Positions 16,492 to 25,030 of a stretch of 26,776 nucleotides of DNA are shown here, one piece after another. The DNA comes from CAZXEU01 sp964639665 (lineage in GTDB: Bacteria; Bacteroidota; Rhodothermia; Rhodothermales; Bin80): assembly GCA_964639665.1 (NCBI GenBank), contig CAZXEU010000191.1:1-26776 (forward strand), written 5' to 3'. The notes under the pieces were generated by a model. It was not told the DNA's origin, made no database searches, and saw only the letters and a program-made list of their open reading frames with translations. The position numbers were made by a program, and so were the translations under genes. Numbering within the stretch: position 1 is the first letter of the stretch; every line of letters begins with the position of its first letter.

Positions 16492-18413
16492 GTATTGAGC
16501 GCCTCCCGCGCCGCCCATACTGGTTGCCAAATCTCCTCCAGGCCTTCGGGCAGGAGGTCCTTCCCCTCCGGTGTCTTCTTGAGATCTTCGATCAGCCGAG
16601 CTGCAAGGTCAATTCGCCTAGGGTCGCGACTTAGGCTTTCCAGGAGTGCTTCGAGAAGGGCAGACGTGTTCCAGTTGCCGAAGGCTTCGCGAGAGACCAA
16701 GCTGTCCTGGCGCGCCGCTTGCACAAATGCCGACACGTCCGCTCCATCGCCCGTAAGAACCAGGAGTAGGAGTCGCAGAACCTGGCGGCGATCCGACAGA
16801 AACGAGCGCAAAAGGCGCTCTTTGCGATCGGTTGGCGCACCAACCAATTCAGCTGTAACGGTGAACCGCTTTCGCACATCGTGCTGCTGTTCGTGCGAAC
16901 TGACTTCGAAGGCAAAGAAAGCGGTGAGCGCTTCGAATGACAGCCTCGTGAAGGAAGCAATGGCACTAGACGATCCGGTCGCACTCGGCGATGCGTTTGC
17001 CTGGACATTCTCCGTGATGTCAAGCCGTAGCGCTGCCTCCTTCCGAAGCGTCACAGGCCATACCTTGACCTGGATACCGGCGGGGATTTCAGGAAGCATC
17101 CCCGACAACGCAACGTCCCAAAAGCCTTCCTCGTCTGCGCCGCGAACCGTTGCCCTCAGTGGTACGGCCCCGATCTCTCTTGCAAGGCGGTCCATGCTCA
17201 TTTCTAGGGCAATCCGCTCTTGTTCCGACTCGTCGATTGCGTGATCGGAATCCGATGGTCGATACACCTTAAGAAGCGACCCGATCGCAGAAAGCCTTGC
17301 GTCGCTTCCGGACCCCAGAAAAACGTCAATGCCGCAGTCCTTGCGCCTCCCGATCAGCTCGACCATTACCTCGGTGTTCTTCTCGAATGCCATCCGCGTT
17401 GCATTAGCAGAACCAGTGAAGAGCCTTGCATTTGCACCGTTCTCAAATACGTAGAGCTTGGCATGCAAGCCCGCCAAGTCGCATCCTTCCTCGTTAGCAA
17501 ACGCCCCATCCTGTTCTTGCTCTATACCATCGCGTGAACTGCGCGAGTCAAGATTGGCGCCCGGAGAAAGAACGTAACATGTCTTGGGTAAGGCTTCGCG
17601 TTCCAGCCCTCCAAATGCCTCCTCGATGGACTCCGGTCGTGAGACGAGGATCTCCAATCCATGATCGCGCACCAGTGAGCGGACTAGAGGGGCGCCCAGA
17701 AAGGGCGAGACTACCAAGCTTCTTCCCCCGCGGGGGAAAGGAAGGCGCCGGCTGCCTTCGAGCCCAAAGTTGTGGACGCGAAAATCTGTGAAGGGACTTG
17801 GAGTTCGAAAATCCACCCTTCCGATTTCGCCTGCCATGCGCTTGAGGTCTTCGCCGGTCTCGCGAGGAATGGCACGAGTGCTGAGACCCGGAAAGGCAAG
17901 CAGCAGTTCAGAGAATGGCCGGTTGCGAGGCACTTCATCATTGCTTTCCGCAAACTCCCCCTCCAGGCAAAGGCAGGTGTCCCAAGATCTCGCAAACGTG
18001 AGGTTTCGGGAAAGGCACAGGATCCGGTATACGGATCTGGCCTCGGACTCGAAGTTTAGCACCCAGATCTTGGGGTGAAAGATCGCTTCCTTATTGCTCG
18101 ATTGTGCTTCGAATACGGAGCCTTCCAACCAGGCCAGCAGGCGCTGATCCGGCTTCGGAACATGGATCGCGCCGGCTTGGCAGAAAATCGCAATCTTCTC
18201 CGAATGCCGGCGCAAGGACTCCAACAACGCAATCGGATCTGCTACAGGTGCACCATCCTCGTCGTGCGCATCATAAAAGGTGAACGCCAGCGGGACCGTT
18301 AGCAGCGTCATCAAATCCAGCGAAAAGCTGGTGCCGACGACCCGCCGCAGGTGATAGCCTGGGGGCGGACGCAGACAATCGAGGAGCAGCGTTCGATCAC
18401 GCGTTCCGAGCAT
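16488..18413 (-). CDS. Phospholipase D-fold protein of the defence operon (putative nuclease)
   Basis: The product is 641 residues. It contains two HKD-like half-sites: FHPKIWVL with His113/Lys115 followed by SRNLT at 135-139, and LHAKLYVF with His317/Lys319 followed by GSANAT at 334-339. Paired H-x-K motifs with a downstream Ser-x-Asn are how PLD-superfamily nucleases and lipases form one active site. In defence systems this fold is normally a DNA nuclease (for example DrmC-like proteins). The remaining 300 C-terminal residues carry no domain that I recognise. The gene starts 4 bp after the DUF6361 stop and ends in an ATGA overlap with the helicase, so the three are one transcriptional unit. 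Nuclease activity is inferred, not shown. Confidence 0.85.
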   Translation of the reverse strand: MLGTRDRTLLLDCLRPPPGYHLRRVVGTSFSLDLMTLLTVPLAFTFYDAHDEDGAPVADPIALLESLRRHSEKIAIFCQAGAIHVPKPDQRLLAWLEGSVFEAQSSNKEAIFHPKIWVLNFESEARSVYRILCLSRNLTFARSWDTCLCLEGEFAESNDEVPRNRPFSELLLAFPGLSTRAIPRETGEDLKRMAGEIGRVDFRTPSPFTDFRVHNFGLEGSRRLPFPRGGRSLVVSPFLGAPLVRSLVRDHGLEILVSRPESIEEAFGGLEREALPKTCYVLSPGANLDSRSSRDGIEQEQDGAFANEEGCDLAGLHAKLYVFENGANARLFTGSANATRMAFEKNTEVMVELIGRRKDCGIDVFLGSGSDARLSAIGSLLKVYRPSDSDHAIDESEQERIALEMSMDRLAREIGAVPLRATVRGADEEGFWDVALSGMLPEIPAGIQVKVWPVTLRKEAALRLDITENVQANASPSATGSSSAIASFTRLSFEALTAFFAFEVSSHEQQHDVRKRFTVTAELVGAPTDRKERLLRSFLSDRRQVLRLLLLVLTGDGADVSAFVQAARQDSLVSREAFGNWNTSALLEALLESLSRDPRRIDLAARLIEDLKKTPEGKDLLPEGLEEIWQPVWAAREALNT

Positions 18414-18417
18414 TACA

Positions 18418-19644
18418 TTAGTCCCGTGCCATCCCGTCGAATACGTCCCTGAGAAGTCGCTTCGCGACGTTCCAACGGTAGCTCATGCGGCCCGTGCCTG
18501 ATTCCCCGCCCCATAGCTCGCGGTGTCTCTTGCTCGCCAGCCTTGCGCGGCCACCCTTGAGCTGGACTTCACGTCCCTGCACGAGACTGCGGGCAGAGGT
18601 GCCGGAAGCGGCTTCGGCCGCAGGCTCGCCGCGCATTAGTATCTCCATCCAGCTCCGTATGAACTCCCGGGTTGGATGGCCGATAAACCTCCCCTGTGCG
18701 CTCGAGGCCTGCCAGAGACTCTCCAGCTTCCAGTCCCTCAGCGCCGGTCCGAGGGCTTCAACGTCGGCCGCCCACTCCTCCATCCTGCTCCGATATTTTT
18801 CTACCCATGCGCCATGTTCTCTCTTTTCGGACAGCATGAGATTGTAAAGCAGCGGCGCTCCCTCCATGCAGACGGCAAAATTCTTGGCATCACGGAGTTG
18901 TCCCTTTAGATCGGTCGAGATTTCGGGCAATTCTTCAAAATCCCACGGCATGGCTTCATCCAGATCCTCGGCATTGATGCGGCCAGCCAGCACGGCCAAT
19001 ACGCTCTCCGGATGTCGGGCCTGAATCCTGTCCCTGAGGTATTCGGCATCCTCACGGCGAAGAGCCACGGTGACTCCGTCCTCCGGAAATCCGGTCGGCG
19101 GGTCGGGAATATGCGGGTGCCAGTTTGACGGCGGCGCGCCTCGTGCCTCGCGGTCTCGCGAATCATTCCGGAAGGCCGCGCTATGCCGATAGAAGTCATC
19201 GAGCGACCGGCAATATGCTCCCGCGTGACCCGAATACAATCGTATCCCCCAGCTTAGCAGCCCTGACCAGTAGATCTCGCTGGGCAGGCGTTTAAGGCTG
19301 CGGCCTGCAAGTGCACCAAATACGCCTGACGCATCAGGCCCTTCGCGCAAGCGGCTATTGATTCTTAGCTCCTCGTCTCGTGCTCTCCGTTCAAAGTTGC
19401 TCGATGCTACTTGCAGCCGTTCCAGACGCATCAAAGTCCATGGTACCAGGAGGAAATAGCAAGCGCGAGTTTGAAGCGTGGTGGTACCAGGAAATAAGAG
19501 ATCGGCATAGCTGTTTCTGATCCCGGCCAATCCAAGCTCGTCCACGGTAGTGGTCTCACGAAACAGATCGATAACCTCCAAGACCTGTCCCCTGTCGCGT
19601 TCCGAGTAATCGAGCCAGGTCAGCGTTGATTCCATGGATACCAT
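18418..19644 (-). CDS. DUF6361-like protein, first gene of the defence operon
   Basis: The product is 408 residues. The N-terminus (STLTWLDYSERDRGQVLEVI, then LGLAGIRNSYADLLFPGTTT and TRACYFLLVPW) matches my memory of the DUF6361 family, proteins that occur beside helicase and PLD genes in defence islands. No catalytic motif is visible, so a structural, sensor or adaptor role is likely. There are two close ATG starts (19644 and 19635) and neither has a clear ribosome-binding site. The stop is 4 bp before the PLD start. The promoter should lie between 19645 and about 19800, next to the miaA fragment. Family assignment is from recognition and should be confirmed by profile search. Confidence 0.75.
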   Translation of the reverse strand: MVSMESTLTWLDYSERDRGQVLEVIDLFRETTTVDELGLAGIRNSYADLLFPGTTTLQTRACYFLLVPWTLMRLERLQVASSNFERRARDEELRINSRLREGPDASGVFGALAGRSLKRLPSEIYWSGLLSWGIRLYSGHAGAYCRSLDDFYRHSAAFRNDSRDREARGAPPSNWHPHIPDPPTGFPEDGVTVALRREDAEYLRDRIQARHPESVLAVLAGRINAEDLDEAMPWDFEELPEISTDLKGQLRDAKNFAVCMEGAPLLYNLMLSEKREHGAWVEKYRSRMEEWAADVEALGPALRDWKLESLWQASSAQGRFIGHPTREFIRSWMEILMRGEPAAEAASGTSARSLVQGREVQLKGGRARLASKRHRELWGGESGTGRMSYRWNVAKRLLRDVFDGMARD

Positions 19645-19807
19645 TCATTCGGCGCATCCAATTGATCCGCCAATATAGTCCTTGCGTTTAATTTCTATGT
19701 GCGCCCCTGCTGCCCGCCGAGAGGCATCACGCTGATTCTTAACCCAGACGCCCAAGGGACTGGTTGCAGCTATTTTCGCAGTCGCAGCCTCCAATCTCGG
19801 CCGAATG

Positions 19808-20207
19808 GATGTGACCAAGACAACCAGACTCGCGTGCAATTGGAATAGTTCGAAGCGCGGGCGTTATTCGCTCCCACATTCACGCACAACACTAGGTGCC
19901 ACTCTTCACTTTCAGGGTTTCGGCGCTGTACATGGAGCGTCTGGCCTTGTATGAGCACATCAACACGCGTGTCTACCGCATGCTAGCCCGTGGACACGTT
20001 GAAGAAGTGCTGGCAACCTTGGGAGCCGGCTTCGACCCGTTGATTCAAGCCCTGCAGATTATCGGTCACGGCGAGGTCATAGGTTATCTCGATGAGATCT
20101 TCGATAAACCGGAAATGCCTCGGCTGATCAGACGTAACAGCCGGCTTTACGCCAAGAGTCAACGGACATGTTCCAGACAGTATTCGGAGTTTGCATGGAT
20201 ACGCATG
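19808..20207 (+). pseudogene. Decayed 3' fragment of a second miaA
   Basis: This reads as MiaA from about residue 157 to the C-terminus. DVTKTTR (from 19808) matches DPTKTSR of the intact gene. A one-base frameshift near 19831 then leads into RAIGIVRSAG, matching RALEVFRSTG. SHIHAQH continues, an in-frame TAG follows at 19893-19895, and then LFTFRVSALYMERLALYEHIN, IGHGEVIGYL, DKPEMPRLIRRNSRLYAKSQR matches the intact gene segment by segment. Identity is around half at protein level, so this is not a recent duplication. The N-terminal P-loop half is absent; similarity fades around 19740-19800. It is in the same orientation as the intact miaA, on the other side of the defence operon. Confidence 0.85.
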
Positions 20208-20470
20208 CCGAATCGTACGCCGGTATCTGGCGAGTCCGTGTTTTCGAGATTGCACACGCGCTTGATTCTATTCAGCGACTAAACGGAAGTCATTGGTTGC
20301 TGATAGCGACTACCGCAGTTCGACCCAAAGATCCCCTGCAATATCGACTTGCAAATTGCGAGCGTTAGAAACCAATCGATCGCTCATCGGTAGCGTTGCG
20401 GCGTCGAATTCAATTGCGATTGACAACATTGGGCTTGTAACCGGTTTTCGCCACAAGAAGCGCCCCTCAA
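20208..20470. other. 263-bp gap between the miaA fragment and the HEPN gene
   Basis: The MiaA-like frame stays open beyond the homologous region to about 20282 but without similarity. No promoter or repeat stands out. Confidence 0.3.
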
Positions 20471-21226
20471 ATGATACTCGTTACGGCAAAGGAACACTTT
20501 AAAGAGGACATCGAAAGGGCGCGCCAACTAGCGTCGCATTGCGAAAGCATCCAAGTCGGCCGTCTACATGATGATCTACTTCGGTCCGCTTGGATGATAG
20601 CTGTAGGAGCAAGCGACGCGTATTTTTGCGATGCATACGCAGACCTAGTTGCCAGGACTCTCCGTGCCAAGGAATTGCAGTCCAATATCGACCTTCCGGA
20701 CCGTCTCGACAATTTGCTGATTCCGGTCGCCGCTGTGATCCGGAGAAATGGCGGCTGGCGATGGAGAATGGCCGCGCGGCAATTAATTGAACACGAGAGT
20801 GTCCTTTCCCTCGGTCAAGTCAAGAAGCTCTTTAATCATTTTTTTGATGACGGCGAGAAGATCCTTACTGAGAGGACCATCGAGTCTTGGATTCTCCATA
20901 GTGACTCAAGGTATCGGATGTGGGGGATGTCGCCGCAAGACTACAAAAGACGAGTAAGAGATGGAGAGCAAGGAAAAGCACGCAAGGAAGCTCTTAGTAA
21001 GTATGGGACCCGAATGCGCGTCATTTTTCAGCGACGCCACGATTGCATTCACAATTGTGATCGACCAAAGTCGGCTATTCAATCGATTTCGCGGCAGCAA
21101 ACCTCGAAAGCCATAGATGACATTGAGTTCTTAGTTTATCGCTGTCATGAGGCGTTTGATTGCGGCTTCCCCAAATACCTTGACAACTGCGGATTTTCAG
21201 CTACGACTAGAAACGCTGTTACCTAG
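20471..21226 (+). CDS. HEPN-domain protein, putative ribonuclease
   Basis: The product is 251 residues, mostly helical and charged. The segment RRHDCIHNCDR contains Arg189-x4-His194, the R-x(4-6)-H motif of catalytic HEPN domains, and the preceding helix pairs suit the RiboL-PSP-HEPN or MAE_28990-like subgroup. HEPN proteins are metal-independent RNases found in toxin-antitoxin and abortive-infection systems. No MNT-type nucleotidyltransferase antitoxin is adjacent. The gene lies 260 bp from the miaA fragment, just outside the helicase/PLD/DUF6361 operon, and divergent from it. Its A/T content looks higher than that of neighbouring genes, consistent with transfer. Start ATG at 20471 has only a weak AAGAAG upstream. 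Stop TAG. Confidence 0.65.
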   Translation: MILVTAKEHFKEDIERARQLASHCESIQVGRLHDDLLRSAWMIAVGASDAYFCDAYADLVARTLRAKELQSNIDLPDRLDNLLIPVAAVIRRNGGWRWRMAARQLIEHESVLSLGQVKKLFNHFFDDGEKILTERTIESWILHSDSRYRMWGMSPQDYKRRVRDGEQGKARKEALSKYGTRMRVIFQRRHDCIHNCDRPKSAIQSISRQQTSKAIDDIEFLVYRCHEAFDCGFPKYLDNCGFSATTRNAVT

Positions 21227-21402
21227 TGTATATTAGGACGGGACTGCTGTTGTCAGGTTGCCGGTCAATAGTATCTCGCCGACCGTCAATGTGCACAACG
21301 TAGGCCCACCTCGCATTTGGGCCGTTGTAGTTGAGTAAAACCGCATTCTAGAGCTTTGGCATACATCCGCAAATTACACACTGTTCAATACATGTTCCAA
21401 TG

Positions 21403-23223
21403 CTAGTTGAGCACATACAAGGCCTGCCGATGTAACCAGTTGCCGTGACCCTGCTGCACTAGGACTTCTGCGCCGAGCCCGTCGAAGAGCTCCCTCCAGC
21501 CCGCGCTCGTCCGGAAACGCAGTACGAACTCCTGTTCGTTCATCTGTCCGCACGACCGAAAGCGATTGGCCGAGGTGTCCAGGAACCTCAGCGTTTGCCT
21601 GCCGCGCTCGGTTTCGTACACGGACTCCACGACGATTACCCGATCCTTGGCGACGCGGAGGGCCTCCAAGATGAGTTGTCGCTGGTCTGTCGCGTGATGC
21701 ACCACGAAATACAGCACGACCACGTCAAAGGTGTCGTCCTGCCACGGAAGCGTCCTACCGTCGTACGTTACGAGCTCCATGTCCGTCCGGTTGTAATCCA
21801 GCACGTCGCAAAGGGTAACGTTTGCCTCCAGCTTGAAGCGGATCCATCCTCCCACGTAGCCCTCTCCCGCACCTAGATCCAGCACGGTGAGCGGCTGCTT
21901 GAGGCGCGGCAGATACGGCTTGATTAATCGGTACTTGCGCCAGGCCCAGAAGCGCATGAACCCTTGAAATATCCCACCGCCATGCCTCCACGCGGCAAGA
22001 ACCAGCCATCCTCCCCACCCTGCTGCCACGAACGTCCAATACGGGCCGCCTGTATACAACAAGTACGTACCTATCGCCAAGAGGCCAAGCCAATACCAGT
22101 GCCAGCTGGCCCTCGTCAGAATCGCTGTAAGCAGAAGGAGGCTCAGGAGATACCACGGATGCACTGTGGTGGCCAGCACGAAATAGAGCCCGATCGTTAT
22201 GAGAAATGCACGCGCAAGCGGCCACTTGAGCCTGTGGTCCAGGAAGTATATCACCGGCAATGCGGCCAGAAAACACAGTCTCAGCGCCGGCCCGATCTGT
22301 TTGCTCCAGTCTTCTCCCGTAACTATCGAAAAGACCTTCTTGATAGCATAGTAGAATCCTCCGTTGAACTCGAAGAAACGCGCGTACAGGTCGAGCGATG
22401 AGGACACGTTGGCCATGACGTATGGAGCGGCATACGGTACTGCGACCAGCGCCGCAATCGCTGCCCCTGGCCAGATGCCGTTCCACCTGAATCGTCGCCA
22501 AAGAAAGGGAAAGAGCACAAAGGGATAAAGCTTGACCCAGCCCGCCAAAGCCAGGGCCCCAGATGCCAGGCGGCCACGTCCGGCCTTGGACCAGTAGACA
22601 GTTAGCACAAGAAGCAAGAGAAGAGCGGATTCTGTGTGAGCCTGACCGGCCGTCTCCACCAGCACTAGCGGATTGAGTGCGTAAATCAAGACCCAGCGCG
22701 CCTTTACCATTCGCGCCAGAATGAACACCGCCAGGAGCTCCATCAGCACGAGAATGAGCTTGATGGTATAGTGGCTATAGAGCCAACCCTGGTCATAGAG
22801 CAGCGCGCCGAGCAGAAAAACGCCCTGGGAAACGGGCGGATAGACAGTGAAATAGGGCGCCGAGTTTAGGCGGCGATATATCGGTTCGTCATGGAGCGAC
22901 GACAACGCTAGATCCTCGGGTGCAAACTCATAGGGGTTGACGCCGCTTAGCTGTACGACCCCGTCCCACACGTACCGATAGCTGTCGTCGGAAAGTGACG
23001 GCGGCACGGCCAAGAGCACGAGCCGAAAAACCACAGCAAAAACCAGAATGTCGGTAAGCTTCAGGTCATTTCGCTTCCAGAGCCAGGCGACGAGTGCTCC
23101 GGCTACAAGAGCCACCACAACGAGGAGGGGCAGCTGCGACCGGTCCTGTGCAAGGACTGCCAGGGTCAGCACCAAGCCCGTAAGGACGGTCAGAAGCGTT
23201 TTCGAAAGAGTGGATCCGGACAT
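21403..23223 (-). CDS. GT-C glycosyltransferase fused to a SAM methyltransferase
   Basis: The product is 606 residues from the ATG at 23223-23221; a TTG at 23283 would add 20 residues with no hydrophobic gain. Residues 1-420 are a polytopic membrane domain with DDSYRYVWDG (Asp79/Asp80), NPYEFAPED and YFTVYPPVSQ, the same signature as the protein at 7.7 kb. Residues 447-606 form a class I methyltransferase: VLDLGAGEGYVG is the SAM-binding motif I, CDVLDYN is the acidic loop, DDTFDVVVLYFVVHH is motif IV (type 11 family). The domain order suggests a sugar is transferred and the same lipid or glycan is then methylated, or that the two act in one envelope pathway. The methyltransferase would face the cytoplasm, whereas GT-C sites face outward. 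Stop TAG. Confidence 0.85.
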   Translation of the reverse strand: MSGSTLSKTLLTVLTGLVLTLAVLAQDRSQLPLLVVVALVAGALVAWLWKRNDLKLTDILVFAVVFRLVLLAVPPSLSDDSYRYVWDGVVQLSGVNPYEFAPEDLALSSLHDEPIYRRLNSAPYFTVYPPVSQGVFLLGALLYDQGWLYSHYTIKLILVLMELLAVFILARMVKARWVLIYALNPLVLVETAGQAHTESALLLLLVLTVYWSKAGRGRLASGALALAGWVKLYPFVLFPFLWRRFRWNGIWPGAAIAALVAVPYAAPYVMANVSSSLDLYARFFEFNGGFYYAIKKVFSIVTGEDWSKQIGPALRLCFLAALPVIYFLDHRLKWPLARAFLITIGLYFVLATTVHPWYLLSLLLLTAILTRASWHWYWLGLLAIGTYLLYTGGPYWTFVAAGWGGWLVLAAWRHGGGIFQGFMRFWAWRKYRLIKPYLPRLKQPLTVLDLGAGEGYVGGWIRFKLEANVTLCDVLDYNRTDMELVTYDGRTLPWQDDTFDVVVLYFVVHHATDQRQLILEALRVAKDRVIVVESVYETERGRQTLRFLDTSANRFRSCGQMNEQEFVLRFRTSAGWRELFDGLGAEVLVQQGHGNWLHRQALYVLN

Positions 23224-23337
23224 TCCTGAAAACCTACGACTTATAGCGAGGCTGCCGGACCGGGCGGGATGAGCGAGACACAAGAAAGCCCTTGCAATTT
23301 GATTCGCTGAGCCCGCGAGAATGGGTAGTTTAGTTCG

Positions 23338-24567
23338 TCAGGTTGACCACAATACACTGACGGGTGCAGCAACATGCTGGTCGCCGAATCGCGTGATTTC
23401 GTCATGATCGCACAGAACAAGCCCTTGCTTGAATCTGCTTCCGCAAGCCTCTGCTAACCGGCGCAGTCCGGCGAAGTCCCTACTATATACTGTCGCCTCG
23501 GCCTTCACGTCGATGCCAACGATATCCCCTCTGGCGTTTTCCAGGACAAAATCTACTTCGTGGCCAGCCTTGTCGCGAAAATGCGATATCGTGATATGAT
23601 CCATTGCCCAGCCCGCATGCTTGAGCAGCTCAGCGTACACGAAGCTCTCCAGAATCGGCCCGAAAAGCAAACGCTGACGGCGAATATGGTCTGGGCCGAT
23701 GCCAGTCAATGTGGTCAGTAAACCGGAGTCAAGGAATTGAATCTTGGGAGTCTTGACAATTCTCTTCAATAGGTTTGTATGCCATGCAGGCAGCATCTGC
23801 ACGAGGTATGCATTCTCGAGAGCGGACGCATAGGTCCGCGTAATTGCGTGATTAAGCCCAATTGCTCTTCCGAGAGCGGAGTAATTCACGAGCTGGCCGG
23901 CACAGGCTGCCAGGGCGAGAAGCAGCCTGGGCATCATCGCCATGCGGTCTATGCGCCTTATGTCCCGGAGATCGCATTGCAATAGTGCCTCAACGTAGGT
24001 TCGGTGCCATGCCTAGCGCCGCCCCGTCGTAGATCTTCGGAGCGCTTCGGGATAGCCGCCTGCAACGACAATCTCAATGAGACGATTTGCCACTTCGGGT
24101 TCCGTATGCGGCAACGTCTCTCCCGAGAATACGCGGTCCAGGAATGAAGGAGTATTCCGTCTCAACTCTGCCTGCGAAAGCGGCAGAAGCCTGGCAATTG
24201 CCATGCGTCCGGCAAGTGAATCCGCCAGACGAGGCATTGCCATCAGGTTTGCCGATCCCGTGAGGAGGCATCTGCCCGGCCTTGGGTCTTCGTCCACGGA
24301 TTTCTTGATGGCCAGTATCAATGCGGGCGCCCGCTGCACCTCGTCCACTACGGCACGATCCAGGTCGCGCACAACGGCCAGTGGATCAGTCCTGGCGGCA
24401 TCCAGCGTCGTTGGATCATCGAGGGAAACGAACCGCATGGAATCCTCGGCCAACCGTTTGGCTAAAGTGGTCTTGCCCGACTGCCGAGGACCGGCTTGCA
24501 GCACGACCCTTGTATCCTCGAGTGCGTCCCTGATGCCGTGTTCAAGAAATCTGGGATATATTTCCAT
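23338..24567 (-). pseudogene. AAA-family ATPase with DUF4143, split by one amber codon
   Basis: The first part (24567-24013, 184 codons) carries Walker A GPRQSGKT at 26-33, Walker B VVDEVQ at 73-78 and TGSANL, the AAA_14 ATPase layout. It stops at TAG (24015-24013). The same frame resumes at once with AWHRTYVEALLQCDLRDI and runs to 23338; it includes the C-terminal DUF4143 nuclease-like core (LESFVYAELLKH, GHEVDFVLE). In family members an Arg-rich segment continues straight through the stop position, so a single base change explains the break. Combined length is 409 codons, normal for the family. These proteins are common and their role is unsettled. A sequencing error or readthrough could restore it; a downstream ATG restart (23982) would give only the C-terminal half. 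Confidence 0.85.
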
Positions 24568-25030
24568 TGGAATTCGCTCAGCGACTGATTGAAGAATAAA
24601 TGCGGGCCAATTGAAAAATAAAGTCGTGCCGGCTGGCCATCAGGTCTTGCGCGCCCTCGCGCATACCACAAACAGTCCGTCGCGACGCACACCAACGGAA
24701 CCCCTGCTGAACCCGCCGAGCAACTCTGATCACGGCCCAAAGCACCACACGGCCGAGATCCGCATTCAGGCACTACCCGGACGGAGCCAGCCAGAAAACC
24801 CTTCCGCAGCTGCGCACCAATTCTGGCCCTTCCAGCGTTCAATAATACCATCTTCCATCTTTCAGAATCCTAATCAGCGATCCCTTCAAAGTGTTCGCAT
24901 TCTATCGGACAAGGACATTAGGTCCAATCGGATTTGGCGTTCGAATCCGTCGGCATAAGCAGCAATCCGCAGGAGTGTGGACGGTTGGCGCGATCTACGC
25001 CCACGTCAGGAATAGGCTGCTGGCGACTAC
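24568..25030. other. 463-bp gap with one copy of a direct repeat
   Basis: There is no recognisable gene. The first 60 bp hold the left copy of the direct repeat described below. The rest is unassigned; open frames here carry no domain features. Confidence 0.35.
24588..24626 (+). repeat. Direct repeat, left copy (possible IS21-like end)
   Basis: It shares a 19-base exact core, TAAATGCGGGCCAATTGAA (24597-24615), with the copy at 25861-25879, and the flanks match with small gaps. The A/T-rich motif around GGCCAATTGAA, repeated in near-tandem, resembles the multi-site ends of IS21-family elements as I remember them. No transposase gene is visible between the copies, so this is a possible remnant only. 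Confidence 0.45.

Noticed and set aside
16030..17244. Plus-strand open frame of 404 codons
   Set aside because: It is antisense to the helicase and PLD genes, is rich in Arg and Ser, and has no domain.
2985..24015. Idea that TAG is recoded as a sense codon, since three frames (2985, 19893, 24013) are each interrupted by TAG
   Set aside because: Several intact genes, including miaA, the HEPN gene, the beta-barrel, the glycosyltransferase-methyltransferase and the acetyltransferase, end normally at TAG, and one of the three frames also has a frameshift, so ordinary decay is simpler.
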